Positions 14,591 through 29,200 of a DNA stretch of 64,000 bases are shown here, one piece after another. The translations under genes and the position numbers were made by a program. The DNA is from Aphis gossypii. Its lineage: Eukaryota > Arthropoda > Insecta > Hemiptera > Aphididae. Location of the stretch: positions 47,636,287 through 47,700,286 of the forward strand of contig NC_065532.1 of assembly GCF_020184175.1 (NCBI RefSeq), read 5' to 3'. The first letter of the stretch is position 1, and each line of letters begins with the position of its first letter. The notes below the pieces were generated by a model. That model worked only from the letters and a program-made list of their open reading frames with translations, searched no databases and had not been told where the DNA came from.

Positions 14591-16510
14591 CTCGGCTACT
14601 CTTATTTTCCGCCGTTTACTCTACATTCGGGCGCGGAAAATTGCAGCCTGCTGTTTTTTCGGTCCGTCAGGCGTCCGCTAAGATCTCAATAATATTATAG
14701 TAATAAATAATAATGTTACAATTTTTTGAAAATAAAAATAATATGGAAAAAATCTGACGAATTGTACGTGCACACGATATTATACGAGTCGTTATTATAA
14801 ATATAGCTTATTATAATACAACGTATAACCTTGAACGGCCGGCGTAACCGTCAACGTCTCCTGGCCATCGCCGCGCTCACGCACGAGATAAATCGCTGCA
14901 GCGGATGACGATTATACGATGCTCTTGATTTTTTTTCGTTCTCAATACGCGGAGAATATATTTTCGTTTTTGTTTATTATATCTGTCGCGTGTATTGTTA
15001 TTACTATATGTAGGTACGTGGTACACGGTTTCAGTGAAAACATGACTAATTTATCGCCATGATTATTTTCGCGTGCGTTTTTAAATGTCCTGCAAACGGC
15101 GCGCGTTCATTATAATATCGCGTTTAACGCTGAAATCGTTCCGAATCCGCCGCGGACGAAACGAAACCGACAGCACACGCACACTTACATTTATATATAT
15201 ATATATACGCATACGAATATACATTTGAGCGTATGTAAAGCTAATCGTTTTGCGACCGAATAATTTCACGGCTAAATATACGTATACGCGGGATAATTCC
15301 GAGTAATCGTACCTACGTGTTGTATATATAGGCATATTATATAGCAGTCGTGTTCGGTTCGCGTAGGTATATTAATAGCAGTTTGTCGTTCAAAAGAAAG
15401 TGTCTGTGCATAATAGACACGAGGCATCACGTAAAATAAATAGACCGCCTTCACAGTCTCGTCAATTATACCTACCACATGCCGTCGTTATTATCAGCAC
15501 GCGATAAGAGTGTTATTTTATTGAAATCTGCTGTCTTGTGTCGTCGCAGATGTACATAATATTTTAATAATGCTATTATAATATGATTTAGTTAAACGTA
15601 TCCGTCCGGACGTTATCTACGTAGCCCGGTGTTTATAAGAGATCGATTTCTAAATGAAAAAACTTGGTTCATCTCTGCACACGTGATACGACTGTTTTTA
15701 AAGATCAAGCGAGAGTTCCGGTGTAGATATAGGCCTAGGGTCCATTAGTCGCGTCATTAGTTTCGTGTGCTACTCACTACAAAATATACGAATACGATCA
15801 GAAACTATTGAGTACTTATACGGAACATATCGGCTTTTATTAAATGTTATTATTACTTTTTTGCTGTGAATTTAAGGCGAAGTGCCCAAAAACGTTCAAT
15901 TGCGAGCGAAAAAAAAATGTATGTACCTATGCCATTTTTATTACTAAGCATACCTATATTAAACAATAAACTAAACATATGTGTAGAAATCTCACAAGGT
16001 ATGCACATGCATTTACTCTCAAAATAATAATAATATATACAAAAGAAAAAGAAGCGAATAACTACGGAATCGTAACTATATAAATTATAGACGCACTAAA
16101 CACGGGCTCTGTCTTTACACTTTTTGAAATATACAAACAAATCATATGCACCAGTTAGGTTCGACTTACACCGGCTGAGATGATAGTGGATAACTATATA
16201 TAGACACTCAAGTACAGCTTTCGACTTTTAACTTTTTGATAAACGAAAAAAAACACTGAATATACATCGGGACACTGTATTCAATCCGATGTTAGAAGAT
16301 AGCTAACCAGATTCGACTTTTCTATATTATACTCATCGAGATATACGACGTAAACCGATTTACTCGCATTAATAAGTTATTATAATATTCAAACTTAAAT
16401 AAGTAGGTATTATTCAAATATTAGGTATCTATAACCAGTCATCTCTTAAATTATTATGTAGAACTATATTTTTAATCAGTATTATTATTATTATTTATTC
16501 GTGATCACTA

Positions 16511-17203
16511 GGGCTCGGATTTTAAAGCATAATAAGCAACTAAAAAAGCAAAAAAGAAGTAAATTTATTCTTAAAAAAAGCAAAAAAAACATGACTAAAA
16601 ATTAACACGAACTTATTATAAAAATTAATAAAAAATGTTGAAAAATTAATTTAAATTAAAAAAATAATTAATTACCATATTGTGTTTCTCTAGATTTGCA
16701 GTAGTGAAACTGATTCTATATTGACCGAAGAAATAATTTTATACATCCCCTGAATTGATCGATGAATACTTCATACAAGAGGTTTCAAATTACAACACTA
16801 AGTCTTAAATTTTGAGACGATCGATATCGATGTTATTGGTATACTGACCGCCCGCAGGTACTGCTTGCTATAGGTAATTGATAATCTAAAAATTTAATAT
16901 ATTTAATAAACAACCCGATAACGAAAACAATAATAATCTAATACCTATACCGCATTCTGGGTTTTTACGTTTTTTATTTTTTTATTATTACTATACATAT
17001 AGTACCTAGCATAATAAACATATAAAAATTATACTTCTGAAATAACTGAAAAAAGCAAAAAAAGCATTTACCTACATAAAAAATCAAAAATAAATTAGTT
17101 TATTTGGAGTCAGAATGACGGGAATCGAATATTTAAAAAAAAAATAGATTTCTATCTCATAGGTATGTAAAAAAAAGGAGCATTCGCTTTAAAATCCGAG
17201 CCT
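16511..17203. mobile_element. Non-autonomous DNA transposon (inverted-repeat MITE, about 690 bp)
   Basis: The left end carries GGCTCGGATTTTAAAGC (16,512-16,528) and the right end carries its exact reverse complement (17,186-17,202), a 17-base perfect inverted repeat about 660 bases apart. The inner sequence is A-rich with AAAAAAGC words near both ends and no transposase frame. I could not find a convincing target-site duplication, so the exact boundaries are uncertain by several bases. The end sequence is compatible with a hAT-type MITE. Superfamily assignment is inference. Confidence 0.7.
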
Positions 17204-20200
17204 TATTAGTTATTAATCACTAATCATGTATTTTACGAGACTTTTTAAGTTTGCACGCGTTAATATAGTTATACATAATATTATGTTAATATTTATTCGT
17301 CGCCTGATGATCGTTTATATACATTATTATAACTATAAATTGGTACCTGTAAAAGAATTCCGGGCATGAGGAGGAAGTAAAAAATCGCACAATACCAAAC
17401 AGGTTAATAGACATTAGTTGTATATAAATGAATATCGCATATTCCTTTTGTATGCAAATATGAATAACGCGTTTAATATAATACAGGGAATGAATCGTAA
17501 TTCGGGCGAATTTTTTCGAATATTGTCATAATTTATTTTTATTATATAGGCACATCTCTCGTAAAATAATACACATATAATAGTTATATACCTTTTATCA
17601 GTAGCACAACAACAACGGCGCGCGTATACTTTCTTCGTGAAAATATAAACATTCTTCTTATTGACAATGACAGAGCGTATAATAATTCGTGTACATTATA
17701 ATATATAAAGTAAAAACTAGAATATATTATTTCATGGATGTCAGGAAAGAATATTACTTTTGTACAAATTTTACATATATGCACGTATATGTAAATATAT
17801 ATTTTTTTTTTAAAACGTCGTTTAAACAAAATGTACATATGAATAAATTGTTGGATGACGCTAATGGAACCGAGTTTTTTCACCGTTCTCCGTGACCGCA
17901 TCGTACGATAAATGTAACGTTTTTTAAAAAAAAAAATTTTTTTAGTAGTTTATAAAATTAATAAATTTTGGAAACCATAGCTGTTTATTTGGGTTTTGGC
18001 ATACAAATATAGAAAAAATGAAGGTTTAAGTTTCGGTACTTCAAAAGAACGAATAAACGCGGCGCCGATGAAAGTCATTAATATCTTTCTATTTTTAAGG
18101 CTTAGAAATGAGTACATAATATTATAATTAACTATGTATATGTTAATGTAAAATACGTATTTTCTAAAATTAAAACTCATTAATACATAGTTCTTTTTAT
18201 AGGATATAAGATTAAATCAGACATCTTCGTCAGTTTTCGACTCAACTATTGCAGTTATCCAAATATGATCAAATATTATTATGACTCAACCATTCAACAC
18301 GTAATACATAATATGTTGTATATCATTATGTAATAGCGATAAAAATCTACACAATTATAAGTACGTCGGATTGTAAAATTAATTCTAATATTCTATAACA
18401 CACAAAAATACCAGTAACTTGTAATCTTGCAAATCTTGCACCAATTCGTAAACCTATAACACAATAAATTACAATTATTTTTTTAAGTGTCTACGAAAAT
18501 ATGATTTACAATACATTTCTCAAGAATTAAATTCTTATCAAATGAAAACGATTTCGGTTTTATAAATTCCCTCAAATAATATCTATACCTATCAGTACCA
18601 ATGTTTGTCACGGTGTATATTTAAATTCCCTGATATCCACTCTACTTGTCCCCAATTTAATATTTAAATAATTCTTTTTGTTTTGTTTTGGATTCTATGT
18701 CAATGTCATTAAATAATAATATTAATAAATATTAAAAAAAAAAAAAAAAACAGTTGTATTTTTATTATTATTGTCCTGTATACTAGCCACAATAATTTCA
18801 CGCAAACCTTTTAATTTTTCAAATTTTTTTATATCATCAAAACACAGATCACAAACAGGAAATCTATTTGTATCTCATTGATCATTGTACTGAGTAACCT
18901 GATTTGTGTTAAACAAATTAGTTTTACTCCGTATAATTTATTGTATGCGTCGTCTCGATAATGCCGTTAAAAATGTAAAATATTTCAGATATTGCATGTG
19001 AACTGCATAAGTTTTCACGGTTATACGAAATTTTTGGTAATAATATTATCCATAATAGTAGTTTAAATGTTATTTGTATAATACGTTTTCGGTTAATTCT
19101 GACTACAACTAATATGAGTGATTATATACTGTATTTTCCAACATCCGGTAACCGGCTGTTTTTAGTAATTATTAAAGAACAAATACGTTTCGTGACTTTA
19201 TAATGATATAACATTGGGTTAGTTGAATATGTGTATTTTATATAATAATATTCATCGCATTGTACGGTTATATATAGATAAGTACAGAGTAGATCTATGA
19301 TAGATGTGTATTTCTCTACGAGAAATAATTATTAACCAACGATAACGGTTCATACGACATTATTGAAAAATAGTCTATTATACGTATTACAAAAACACAA
19401 AATTCGATAAACGATTATTTTTTCAATTATAGCAAGCTGTTCTTCGTACAAAAATAATTAAATAAATTATTTAATAAAAAAATTTCAAAATGTGTGATTT
19501 TAAAAACATAAAAACAAAATCCCGTTACTGTAAATACAATAGCTATATATATAATAAGATAGTATTGCTCTCAAGTTATTATAATAAAGTTAAAATAATT
19601 AATGCATTATTGGTGTTATTATATTCATCACGGCAATGTTATATAATACAGAAACCGACCAAGTGTAAAAATAAAATATAAAAAATAGTATAATTTTAAT
19701 ATCGTGGTATCCGTATAATAATAATTGTAACTATATTATTGTCTATAAGTTTGAAAAAAATATGTCGTCCGATTAATTTTATATTATGCAGTGTAAATAA
19801 TTAATGTTTGCAAATTTTTACCATTTTATTAGGTATATATTCGACTATGTAATTGTTTACTAACTGATAATAAACACCATAAGTCCTTAGTCCATAAATT
19901 TCACTATACATACGAAATCGAAATGGTTTCGTCTTTAAAGTTAACCTGCAAGGCCTTAGCTATTCGACAGTTTATTATTTGTGTATTTTCTTTATCTCTA
20001 TCTTTTGAAAATCGCCGAGAAAAAGGTCAAAAATGTGTGAGTACGGCATACATATTTTATTTTTTTAATTTAATTTTTTTAAATTTAATCTATAGCAGTA
20101 TATACAATACGTCTATACGATCTAAGAAAGATAACATGCGTATACACAAACAAAAACGTGAAGAAGTCACCCATTGATGACACGTTAAGAACGATACACT

Positions 20201-23200
20201 ATTATAGAGATTAAAAATCAACCCAACTGCTATGGAATGCAGGTATATTTTTTTTCAACTCCAACCCAACGGGTAGTTTTCTCTAAATTTAATATTTATA
20301 GAACATTTCGTGCATACCGTGAAACTCTTCGAAGCATTTGTATGAACGCCAATAGTACTGGCTTTTGAAGTAAGTCTTGACTAGGTTTGATGTGTATGAT
20401 CCAAGCTCCGCTCAGGACCGTTTTTTGGACGCACCGATTAATCGTATCGAATTCAGTCGTTAGTTACTATGTCGGTCTCGGCGTTAGATACCATAATATT
20501 ATAATTTATAATATCATATACTGTTACAATTTACGGTTAAATAGTGATCAAATGAAGTATCGCCGTGTCATCCCTTTTGTGATCACAATTTATACTGTAT
20601 ACGGCTCTATACGAAAATATGTATACTGTATAGGTAATAACATAATAAATTATTGTAAATAATAATTAGTTTTAACTTTTTTAAAGTGTAATTTTTCATT
20701 TATAAATAATAAGTATGCTGTACATTATATTTTTATAGGTTATTTGTTATAGTTTACCTTGGTACATATCAGAAACATTTTAAAAATAATTTTTATTTCA
20801 TTTTAACTTGGAAGATGACTTATATATATTATATGTATTATTTTCAACTAAATACATAAACATTAAACATATCAATCTAATAAATAATAGGTCTTATGTG
20901 TGTGTTTGTTTACAATTTTATCAATATAATACTCGTATTTATTACTTCAAAATTTGATATGTTTCTTATTTTCTTTTGTTGGAGCTAACTGCAAGTCTAG
21001 TTCGTACTATAAATAAATAACAATAATTTATTCGAAAAATTATTTTTTTCCATATATTTATTACACACGAACCTGTTTTGAATGACTTTTCCAAAGGCAG
21101 CGTCATAAACTACTTTTTCCAAAACTTCTACACTATTTAGGGCACGAACTGGACTTTTTTCAACACCTATAGGCCCACAGAATTCATATAAGATTTATTT
21201 CCGTACTGACGGAATCCGATTTTAGGGACAGCAATACAACTACAGCACAGTGCAGATGAGGTGCATGGCTTGCAAGTCATATATATCTATCGTATACGCG
21301 GTGATCTACAGTATACAGGACAAGTTACGCACGCGCGGTATGAATACGTTATAAGTTACGGTTGTGGAGTCCTCGCCATAAGTATATACTTCAAAAAAAA
21401 AAAAAAAAATGTATCGCTATATTATTGCGGTCGTCCAGCGATCCGTTGGCGCGCCAGCAGCTGTGACTCGCGGTCACAGTGAACAACGAGCCGTGTCCTT
21501 CGTCGCGAATGGATTTTACGTCGGAATAACAGCGTTTTGCGAAAATATTTCCGATTGACGACCGACAATACAATACCATGTAATATATATATATGTACTA
21601 TGTACATCGAATTAAAACGTCAAATATTGTACCTACGTATATTACGTAAGGAATATCAGCGGTATATAAGTATTATGTGCGATTATCGTGACATCCTGCT
21701 GTAAGGCGTATCGCGATCCGCGGAGCGCGCGCGTGTATTTCCTCAAAACGGTTTTATTACGAAAATTATCGCGTCAGATGGCAAAACTTTATAGTATAAG
21801 AGATGTACACGGATTACACGATTGCGTTTTAAGCCCCGTCGGCGGACCGCGAGGTGTGTCGGCAAAATCGCTTTTTTCCGGCGTGCGCGCGTATGGCTGC
21901 TGCTGCTTTTGCAGGCTCCTCTACCGGATAATTATATTATTATTGTTGTCTTCGTCGTCGTTGTTGTTGTTTTGCACCTGCGAGAGACATGTCGTCACAT
22001 TACGAATGGTTATCGTGTTTATGGTTCAGCAGCAACGGAGGACGACCTGAGATCTTCGAAAACGGGATAATTATACAATAGCGATCTTATCGTGGATTTA
22101 ACGGTATAACGATCGCGCGGGTATATTATTGTTTATCATCGCTGTGTTAACGTCGTCAAAATTTAATCGCGCAAAACCGTCGTCGCCGTTGAGTCAACCC
22201 GTCCGCGTGCCATCTGTTAAGGTTGCAGCAATTGCGAAGAGTGAATTTTTGAGTTTTTCTACGGGATCGACAAGACAATCCATTCAACTATAATTATCTA
22301 AGCCAATGTTTTTCATAACTAAAAAAATTGTTTCCATCAATTTGATGTATCTGTACGTGATAGGATATTCTCCAGTTTTGTTTATTAAAAAAAAAAAAAC
22401 TGTTGTAATTTTACTAAAAACTATTCGTCTAAATATAATATATTATGTTATTATTTACACATTAATAATAAGCATCTTAAATTTAGATGAACCACGTGCT
22501 TAGATCAGTCATCAGTAATACAACAAATTTTTTTCATTTTCAAATAAAGACTGGATATAACAGTACAAGGATATACGAAAGGTCCAAGGAAATCTTATAT
22601 AAAGTATTCGGATAGATATATTCAATCAAAAATATTTGAATATTTTATTCAAACAAATTCCTTTAACTGAACAATACTTCTTAAAACATAAAACCTTTAC
22701 ATAAAATTGAACTATATATACCTATACTCGAATTAATACCTACTGCTCCTAATAATACTATATTATAGTTGCATATCAAATGTGTAATTCAATAGTGATA
22801 GTTAAATATTACCATATTATTATGATGCTTTCGTCTAAAAATATGTGTTTGTATAGTCGGGAATGTGCTCGGTGTTTTAGTAGCACGGATGATATTAATT
22901 CTATTGTGTATATTTAAGGTAGATACCTACGTACACAATCGTCAATCGATGCGCGACAACCTACTTATAGTCCTCTCGCCAAATAGTGTTTCGTTGTTAT
23001 TTTTCGATTGCACCCGATAATGGTAATAACAATATATAATTTATAACACACTCTCACACACGCATCATATAAGTCTGTTGAATGTTATAATACATATTGC
23101 TATGGCCCGCAATATCACCAATTCGGTGCCGGGTATACTATATCATATGATACATATATCATGTATATAGGTATACAATACAATATAGAACACGTAAATG

Positions 23201-23206
23201 GCAAAC

Positions 23207-23233
23207 AATAATAATAATAATAATAATAATAAT
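23207..23233. repeat. (AAT)n microsatellite
   Basis: About nine tandem AAT units. Confidence 0.9.
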
Positions 23234-26200
23234 GTAATATAATCGACGGACTACAATACGACCGACGAAATAATCAAACAGTATTCGTAGGTGTATAAAA
23301 AAAGTTCTCCATAGTACCTATATAGTATATATACATTATTGCAGACACAACAAGACAATATACACTTCCGTCATAAACGGCATTATGATGATGATACGTA
23401 TCCTCAGGAAGGTAGGTATTTTTTTCCATACGTTTATAGTCCGTTTAATCGCCATTTCGTCTGTAATTCGATTTTTTATCCATCTTCTTGCTACGCAATT
23501 GTTTGTAATATAATAATATAATCATATTATATTAAATATCAAACTAAACTACAAGTCTATCATTCGTTCGGTTATTCCTTGTAAAACTGATGAAAGCAAT
23601 AGTAAATATTTTGATATATAAATATATATATATATATATTAAACATCAAAGAGATAATAATATGTTTGCTCGCTCGACGTCGATATTTTCGGCACGTCCT
23701 TCGCGTTAAATCTGATGTTTTTCCCATTATATGTAGGTCTGTCGATGACGTTTGCGAAAAATTCTCGCGGTCATCACGTCGCCATCGTTTATGTCCACAA
23801 AATTGGAGAAATCGTCCACGGGAACACAATAGTAATACCAGCAAAACTGATGATATATAAATTAAACATTATATTGTTATACCTATGTGTTATAATAAAC
23901 AGCGTTTACACGCGTTGTCGTATTTAGCAATCGATTGAAAAATATTTATTATTATATTATTATATTGAAGTAAGATATAAATGAATCAAGCACAAATACA
24001 TTAATGAATATAATATATGTATTGGTAAGTTTCAATCAATTATTACATTTGACGTACAGATATGAGATAGATACACCTCAATGAATTCTACCGGAAACAA
24101 GGTTGATACCAAAGAAATGTTAGTTTGTTCGTTTTCCTACACTCTTCTTCTATCGAACCTACTCGATCCGATCCGATTTACTATTCAATATCCTACCACA
24201 CCGTTGTAAGTATCACTGCGCAAAGTATTAACGGATTCTCTACTATGTGGGTATACAAACTCATCGTGACAACGCAATACTATCAAATAATGAAATAAAC
24301 AGCTTACTATAACCATCTAAACGCTTAAAATTAATATGGAAAAAAATTTTAACTAAGTCGGTTAAGAATAGGTCGGTTAATTTTTTTAATTTTTTTAATA
24401 ACATCTGATTAATATAAGTAGTGGTTGTAATGGCTGTACAACTTTAAATTGTATTAAATAATAATCGAATTTGTTAATAAAAATACATTGTGTACCTACT
24501 ATTTTTTCTTATAGTAGACTTGAGTTATTCTCGCTTATAAGATGATTTTTCGTCAAATTTATTAAATCAAAAAATATTTATTTGTTTATTTTTAGGTATT
24601 TAATAGCATTAAATATACAAAGTGACTCAACCAACAAATAATTAATTAATAATTATAGGTTAGATCTATTATCAATAAACTACTTCAAATCCATCCCGTT
24701 AAACTTTTAGTGTAGGTAGGTACTGTACCTAAACATTCACTGTTTTCTCAACATTATTTTTGATAAATTTTAAATACAAACAAGCGTATTTATAAATATC
24801 AGTATAATGTGACAGTAGTCAACATAAAAAAAATGTATATGTTAATAGTGAACATAATCGGAATATTTTTTTGAATTTTCATCTCAAGAAAAATATTCTA
24901 TTTCAGAAAATATATTTAAACTCTAACAATTGCTCATTAAAAATTATAAGGTATAAGACGGATAATACCTAGTGATAAAAAATCATACAAACGAAACAAT
25001 TTTATGTAATAACTGTAATAACAATGCGAGTACTTAAAATTATATTTAAATAAAATCCAAAAATGATTAGATAAAATAAATCAGATAGGTAGGTACGTTA
25101 AATAGTATTACTATATAGTACCATACGCTTGTACCAATGTAGTTATTTTATATTGTATTTTGGCACAAATAATTTGTTTTTTTTATGTACACAAGTCTTT
25201 CATGTTCAATAATTACAATCACATTTGGTAGGTTTGGCCGCGATCTATAGTTTTTGTATAATATTGTCATTATAATTATTGTTAAAGTCTAAAATGTACC
25301 ATCTACTTATACCAATATAATAAATACCTATATCATTATAAATTCTCAAACAACCAATGATTTAAAGCATGATTATTTTTTCATAAGTTTTTCAAATTTA
25401 AATTAATACTATTTAGTTACTAGTGCCATTTATAATATTTTATATTCATAAAGAATCGATTTCAAAAGATACAAAAAAAACGTTTACAACGATAACCCCA
25501 TTTGAATACGATTATAATATTAAAATGTGTTGTCTCAACATTCGTAACCTGGATTGAATTCATACGCATAAAGAGAAGCGATTATCAGCAAATCGTTATA
25601 TTTTATAATAATAATATGAGACTGAAAGAATTGATTCATCTGAATGCACGTCGCACGTCTGTGGGTTTACGGATGACTTATCGCACATACAACCACTCAA
25701 CCATTCGGTTCATTTTTTTTTCCTGAACAGAAATTTGGTTAAATAGTAAGTCTTGACAATAATTATTATAAAGTATTTTCGGTTATAAATTTATAATTGA
25801 ACTATATCTCGTTTTAGACATCTTTAGCATCTACTATTATCCAGCACACGTTCTACTTGCATAGTACAACTAGCTAAAATCATACAATATTTTAATACGA
25901 TCATCCGAACTCCAAAGTTTCAGTTTGTGATGTGCGGTCAAAAATCGACAATTAATGTTAAATTCGAATTAAAACTAGATTATAATATAATGATTGTACG
26001 AAATCACGATTACATTATTATATTTTTACAAAAACAGAGTTAAGTATAATAAGCGTTAGGTGAAAAACAATAAAAACATAATAATAATATGCCAATCAAA
26101 TCGGTCATAATCTTTAAACATACACAATCATTATTAATTATTAAAATTATTTGCTCAATTTTTATTATATCATCAGATAGTTTTAGAGGCTTAAATTATG

Positions 26201-29200
26201 TTACTTTTCATCAGGTAAACATTACGTTTATTTTCAGTTATGCAGTGCTTTTATTTAAGAATAAAAATAAAAATTGAATTTTCTTATAAAGTTTTTGTTT
26301 TGTATTTGTAACTGATAACTTAAGAATTATAATCGATTATAAACTATATATAGGTACACTGAAACATGCAATCAAATAACCATCATAATGAATATAACTG
26401 TGCAAAAATGTAATTTAATACGATAGGTACATTTATTTGTATTCCGTATAATAAAACATATTATTTTATTAATTAAAAGTGGTAACTATACTTTTAACTA
26501 TTTTTAACTGGTCACGGTATATGTATATAATATTATGTACCTACAAGTGTTTTAAAACGTAATCGTAAAACCGTTGTTATAAATAATATATTCGGCGGGC
26601 AAGTATGTATATACCTAATACTAATACAGTGTACAGCAGGATAACTGTTTAAATGAATAGATTAAATTTTTACTTTATAATTACAGCAGCCGTTTTAATC
26701 AAAATTCCGATTTTAATACATTATGATTAGCTATAGATAAAAAGTAGATATACAATTTAAAGATATTTAGTTTTTTTTTCCCCCGATTGGCTAGTAATTG
26801 ATTAAAAATTAACTTGTTATATATATTTATATAGGCACAGGTATCGTAGGTATCCCGTTTAATCCATTAATTTTCCGATTGGATAATTTTTTCATATAAA
26901 TACCTGTATAATATAACCAAAGACCGTCTATATTTAGCTTAATACAGAATTCGAATTATTCTCCGTGTCAATTGGTATGATGATTCGTCGAGGTTTAGCG
27001 AAGCTAATAAATAGAAAAATGTTGTTGAGAGTTTGTTCGATCTTGGGCTTTAGAAGTCGTGTGAAAAATAATAACAGCTAGACCCGCACGCCACACAGAC
27101 CGTTTTGCCTACCTATATTATATGGCTATATTATAAATATATATATATATATTATGAGATAATGCAAAGTTATGCAGTGATTTACAATTGAATATTAAAT
27201 CACTTAATCTGTTATTAAATTATTAAGAATTTGCACATCTATATTGTTAATAAAATATAATATGTAAACAGTTAACGGATTATGCGAACTATATACTGTA
27301 GGTATCTATATTATAGACTATATATAGTATATACCATTCATTGGATAATCGATTTGTTATTACAGTTTGAATACCTTTTATACTAAACGTACACCCAAGT
27401 CACGGCACAATATTATAAGTATTATAAGTAAGCGACACTTACCTATAATAACATGGGTACCGTGTTATTTACACACTCATACGAGCGGCGTTCCATTTAG
27501 GGCGCGTGGCTTGCTCGGTATATTTTTACAAACAATGAAACAAGCGTCAAATATTTGGTTTTTCGTTTTTTGATTAACTATACCTATAATATAGGTAATA
27601 TTGTGATGTTTGAAATTTTGAAGTACGTATAGAATTAGCGGAGTAGTCTCTGCAGTTTCGTGTACCTTGGCAAAACTTGGCTTGTATTTAAGACCCGAAT
27701 CTGTTCGTTGTCAACCGCACTAGGTATAACAAAATTGCAAAAAGGTTATTTACATCATATATTATATAGTATATACATTATACATATTATGTATGTGTGT
27801 TTAACTTTTAATATCTCTAACTGCGTTTCTCTTTTCGGTTGTATAAGTTAAGATTAAGAAAGTTAAATAAAGGTTTTAATTATATACAATATGTACGTTT
27901 ACCTACTGTGAAAATTGATGCTAATAATGCACAAAAAACTTTTGGTAGTATTAAATAGATGAGGAGGGGAATATCATGGTCAATAAATTAAATTCTTATA
28001 GAACTGCAGTCGTTAAAATTGCACACACAGACTTACGCAGAATCTTCTGAAAGGTCGTCATTGCGCATGTATATATGGATAAATTTATATAATACATATA
28101 ATCATAATATTATAATGGTAGGTATGTCAAAATTGGCGTGACATAATATAAAATCAATAAGATAAATGTACGAAAATATTATAATCGTCAACGATATACA
28201 AGATAAATTTAATTTGGCATTTGTGTCGAGTTTCAATATTAATATATCATAATTTACGAGTATATAAACAATAGGTAGATAAAAGTAAATATATAACATG
28301 TATAAAAAGCAATATAAATTTTAAAAATGCATAGGTGTTACATGTGTCCGATATGTGTATTGTGTATCTACAGTGTTTTATACAATTTATTACTAAGTAG
28401 GAATATGCCTTTATTTTAAAATGTCAAAATTCGATATAAATGAAGTAAAATTAGAAATATTATACCTTATGCTTTCGTTAATTCGTTGAATAAGATTGTG
28501 CGTTTGTCGTTTTTGAAAACAGTTCTAAATTCTTTGCATTATTGGAAATTGGAATGAAACACTCACATGAACTCAACCTAAGATATTATAATAAGGTACT
28601 ATTTATTTCCTTCTTATTCTATTTTAAAATTTATCGATGACCACCGTCCGCCGACTTTATTATTTCGCTCAAGAACTTTATAAAATGTACTAAATGTAGT
28701 TATACTATTATAGACATTTAAATTGAATAATATACGATGAGATCAATTTATCTTATCGCGTACATATTATATGCGTATCGTAACCTTAATTATTCTCGTT
28801 TTGTAATTATTATAATTTATTTATGTATACCAACGAAATAAATGTAACGAGACCGCGAAGATGAGTTTGAATAACGCGTTCGGCCGCGGCGACCCGTTAC
28901 CAGTAGTTGCACTGTGTCGGTCGGTCGGTCATTGCGCGCGCGAGACCATTACGATGATAATAATATTACAATTTTACAGGCACAATATAAATATAAAATA
29001 TTAAACAATCTTTATCATTATTACAAATTTTATATTTTTATTTCATTCACATAAATAAAAATAAATAAAATATTATTTATGTGATTAATATGAATATAGG
29101 CTGACAACCCATCTTCACTCAAAATTGTTTTTCGTGTGATTTATCGTTGAATTCACACTTAATACATAGCCACATAGGTACATTACAGTGACGTAATTTT

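Larger units (their letters stand above)
8901..16500. other. AT-rich intergenic DNA with a CpG-rich zone at 14.4-15.7 kb
   Basis: No gene is recognised. The interval has a T-rich run (13,724-13,763), a TG microsatellite (14,575-14,590) and a broad CpG-enriched zone about 14,440-15,720. The longest frames (about 96 codons) lack domains, codon bias or splice partners. Regulatory function is possible but not shown. Confidence 0.45.

Noticed and set aside
19923..20177. 84-codon plus-strand frame with a hydrophobic stretch
   Set aside because: A possible signal-like segment, but the rest is Phe/Leu/Ile/Asn from AT-rich sequence, with no domain and no supporting splice or composition signal.
21688..22070. 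120-codon plus-strand frame with Cys and Leu/Ser runs
   Set aside because: The runs come from simple TTG/TCG repeats, an overlapping frame is equally open, and no family resemblance or splice partner was found.
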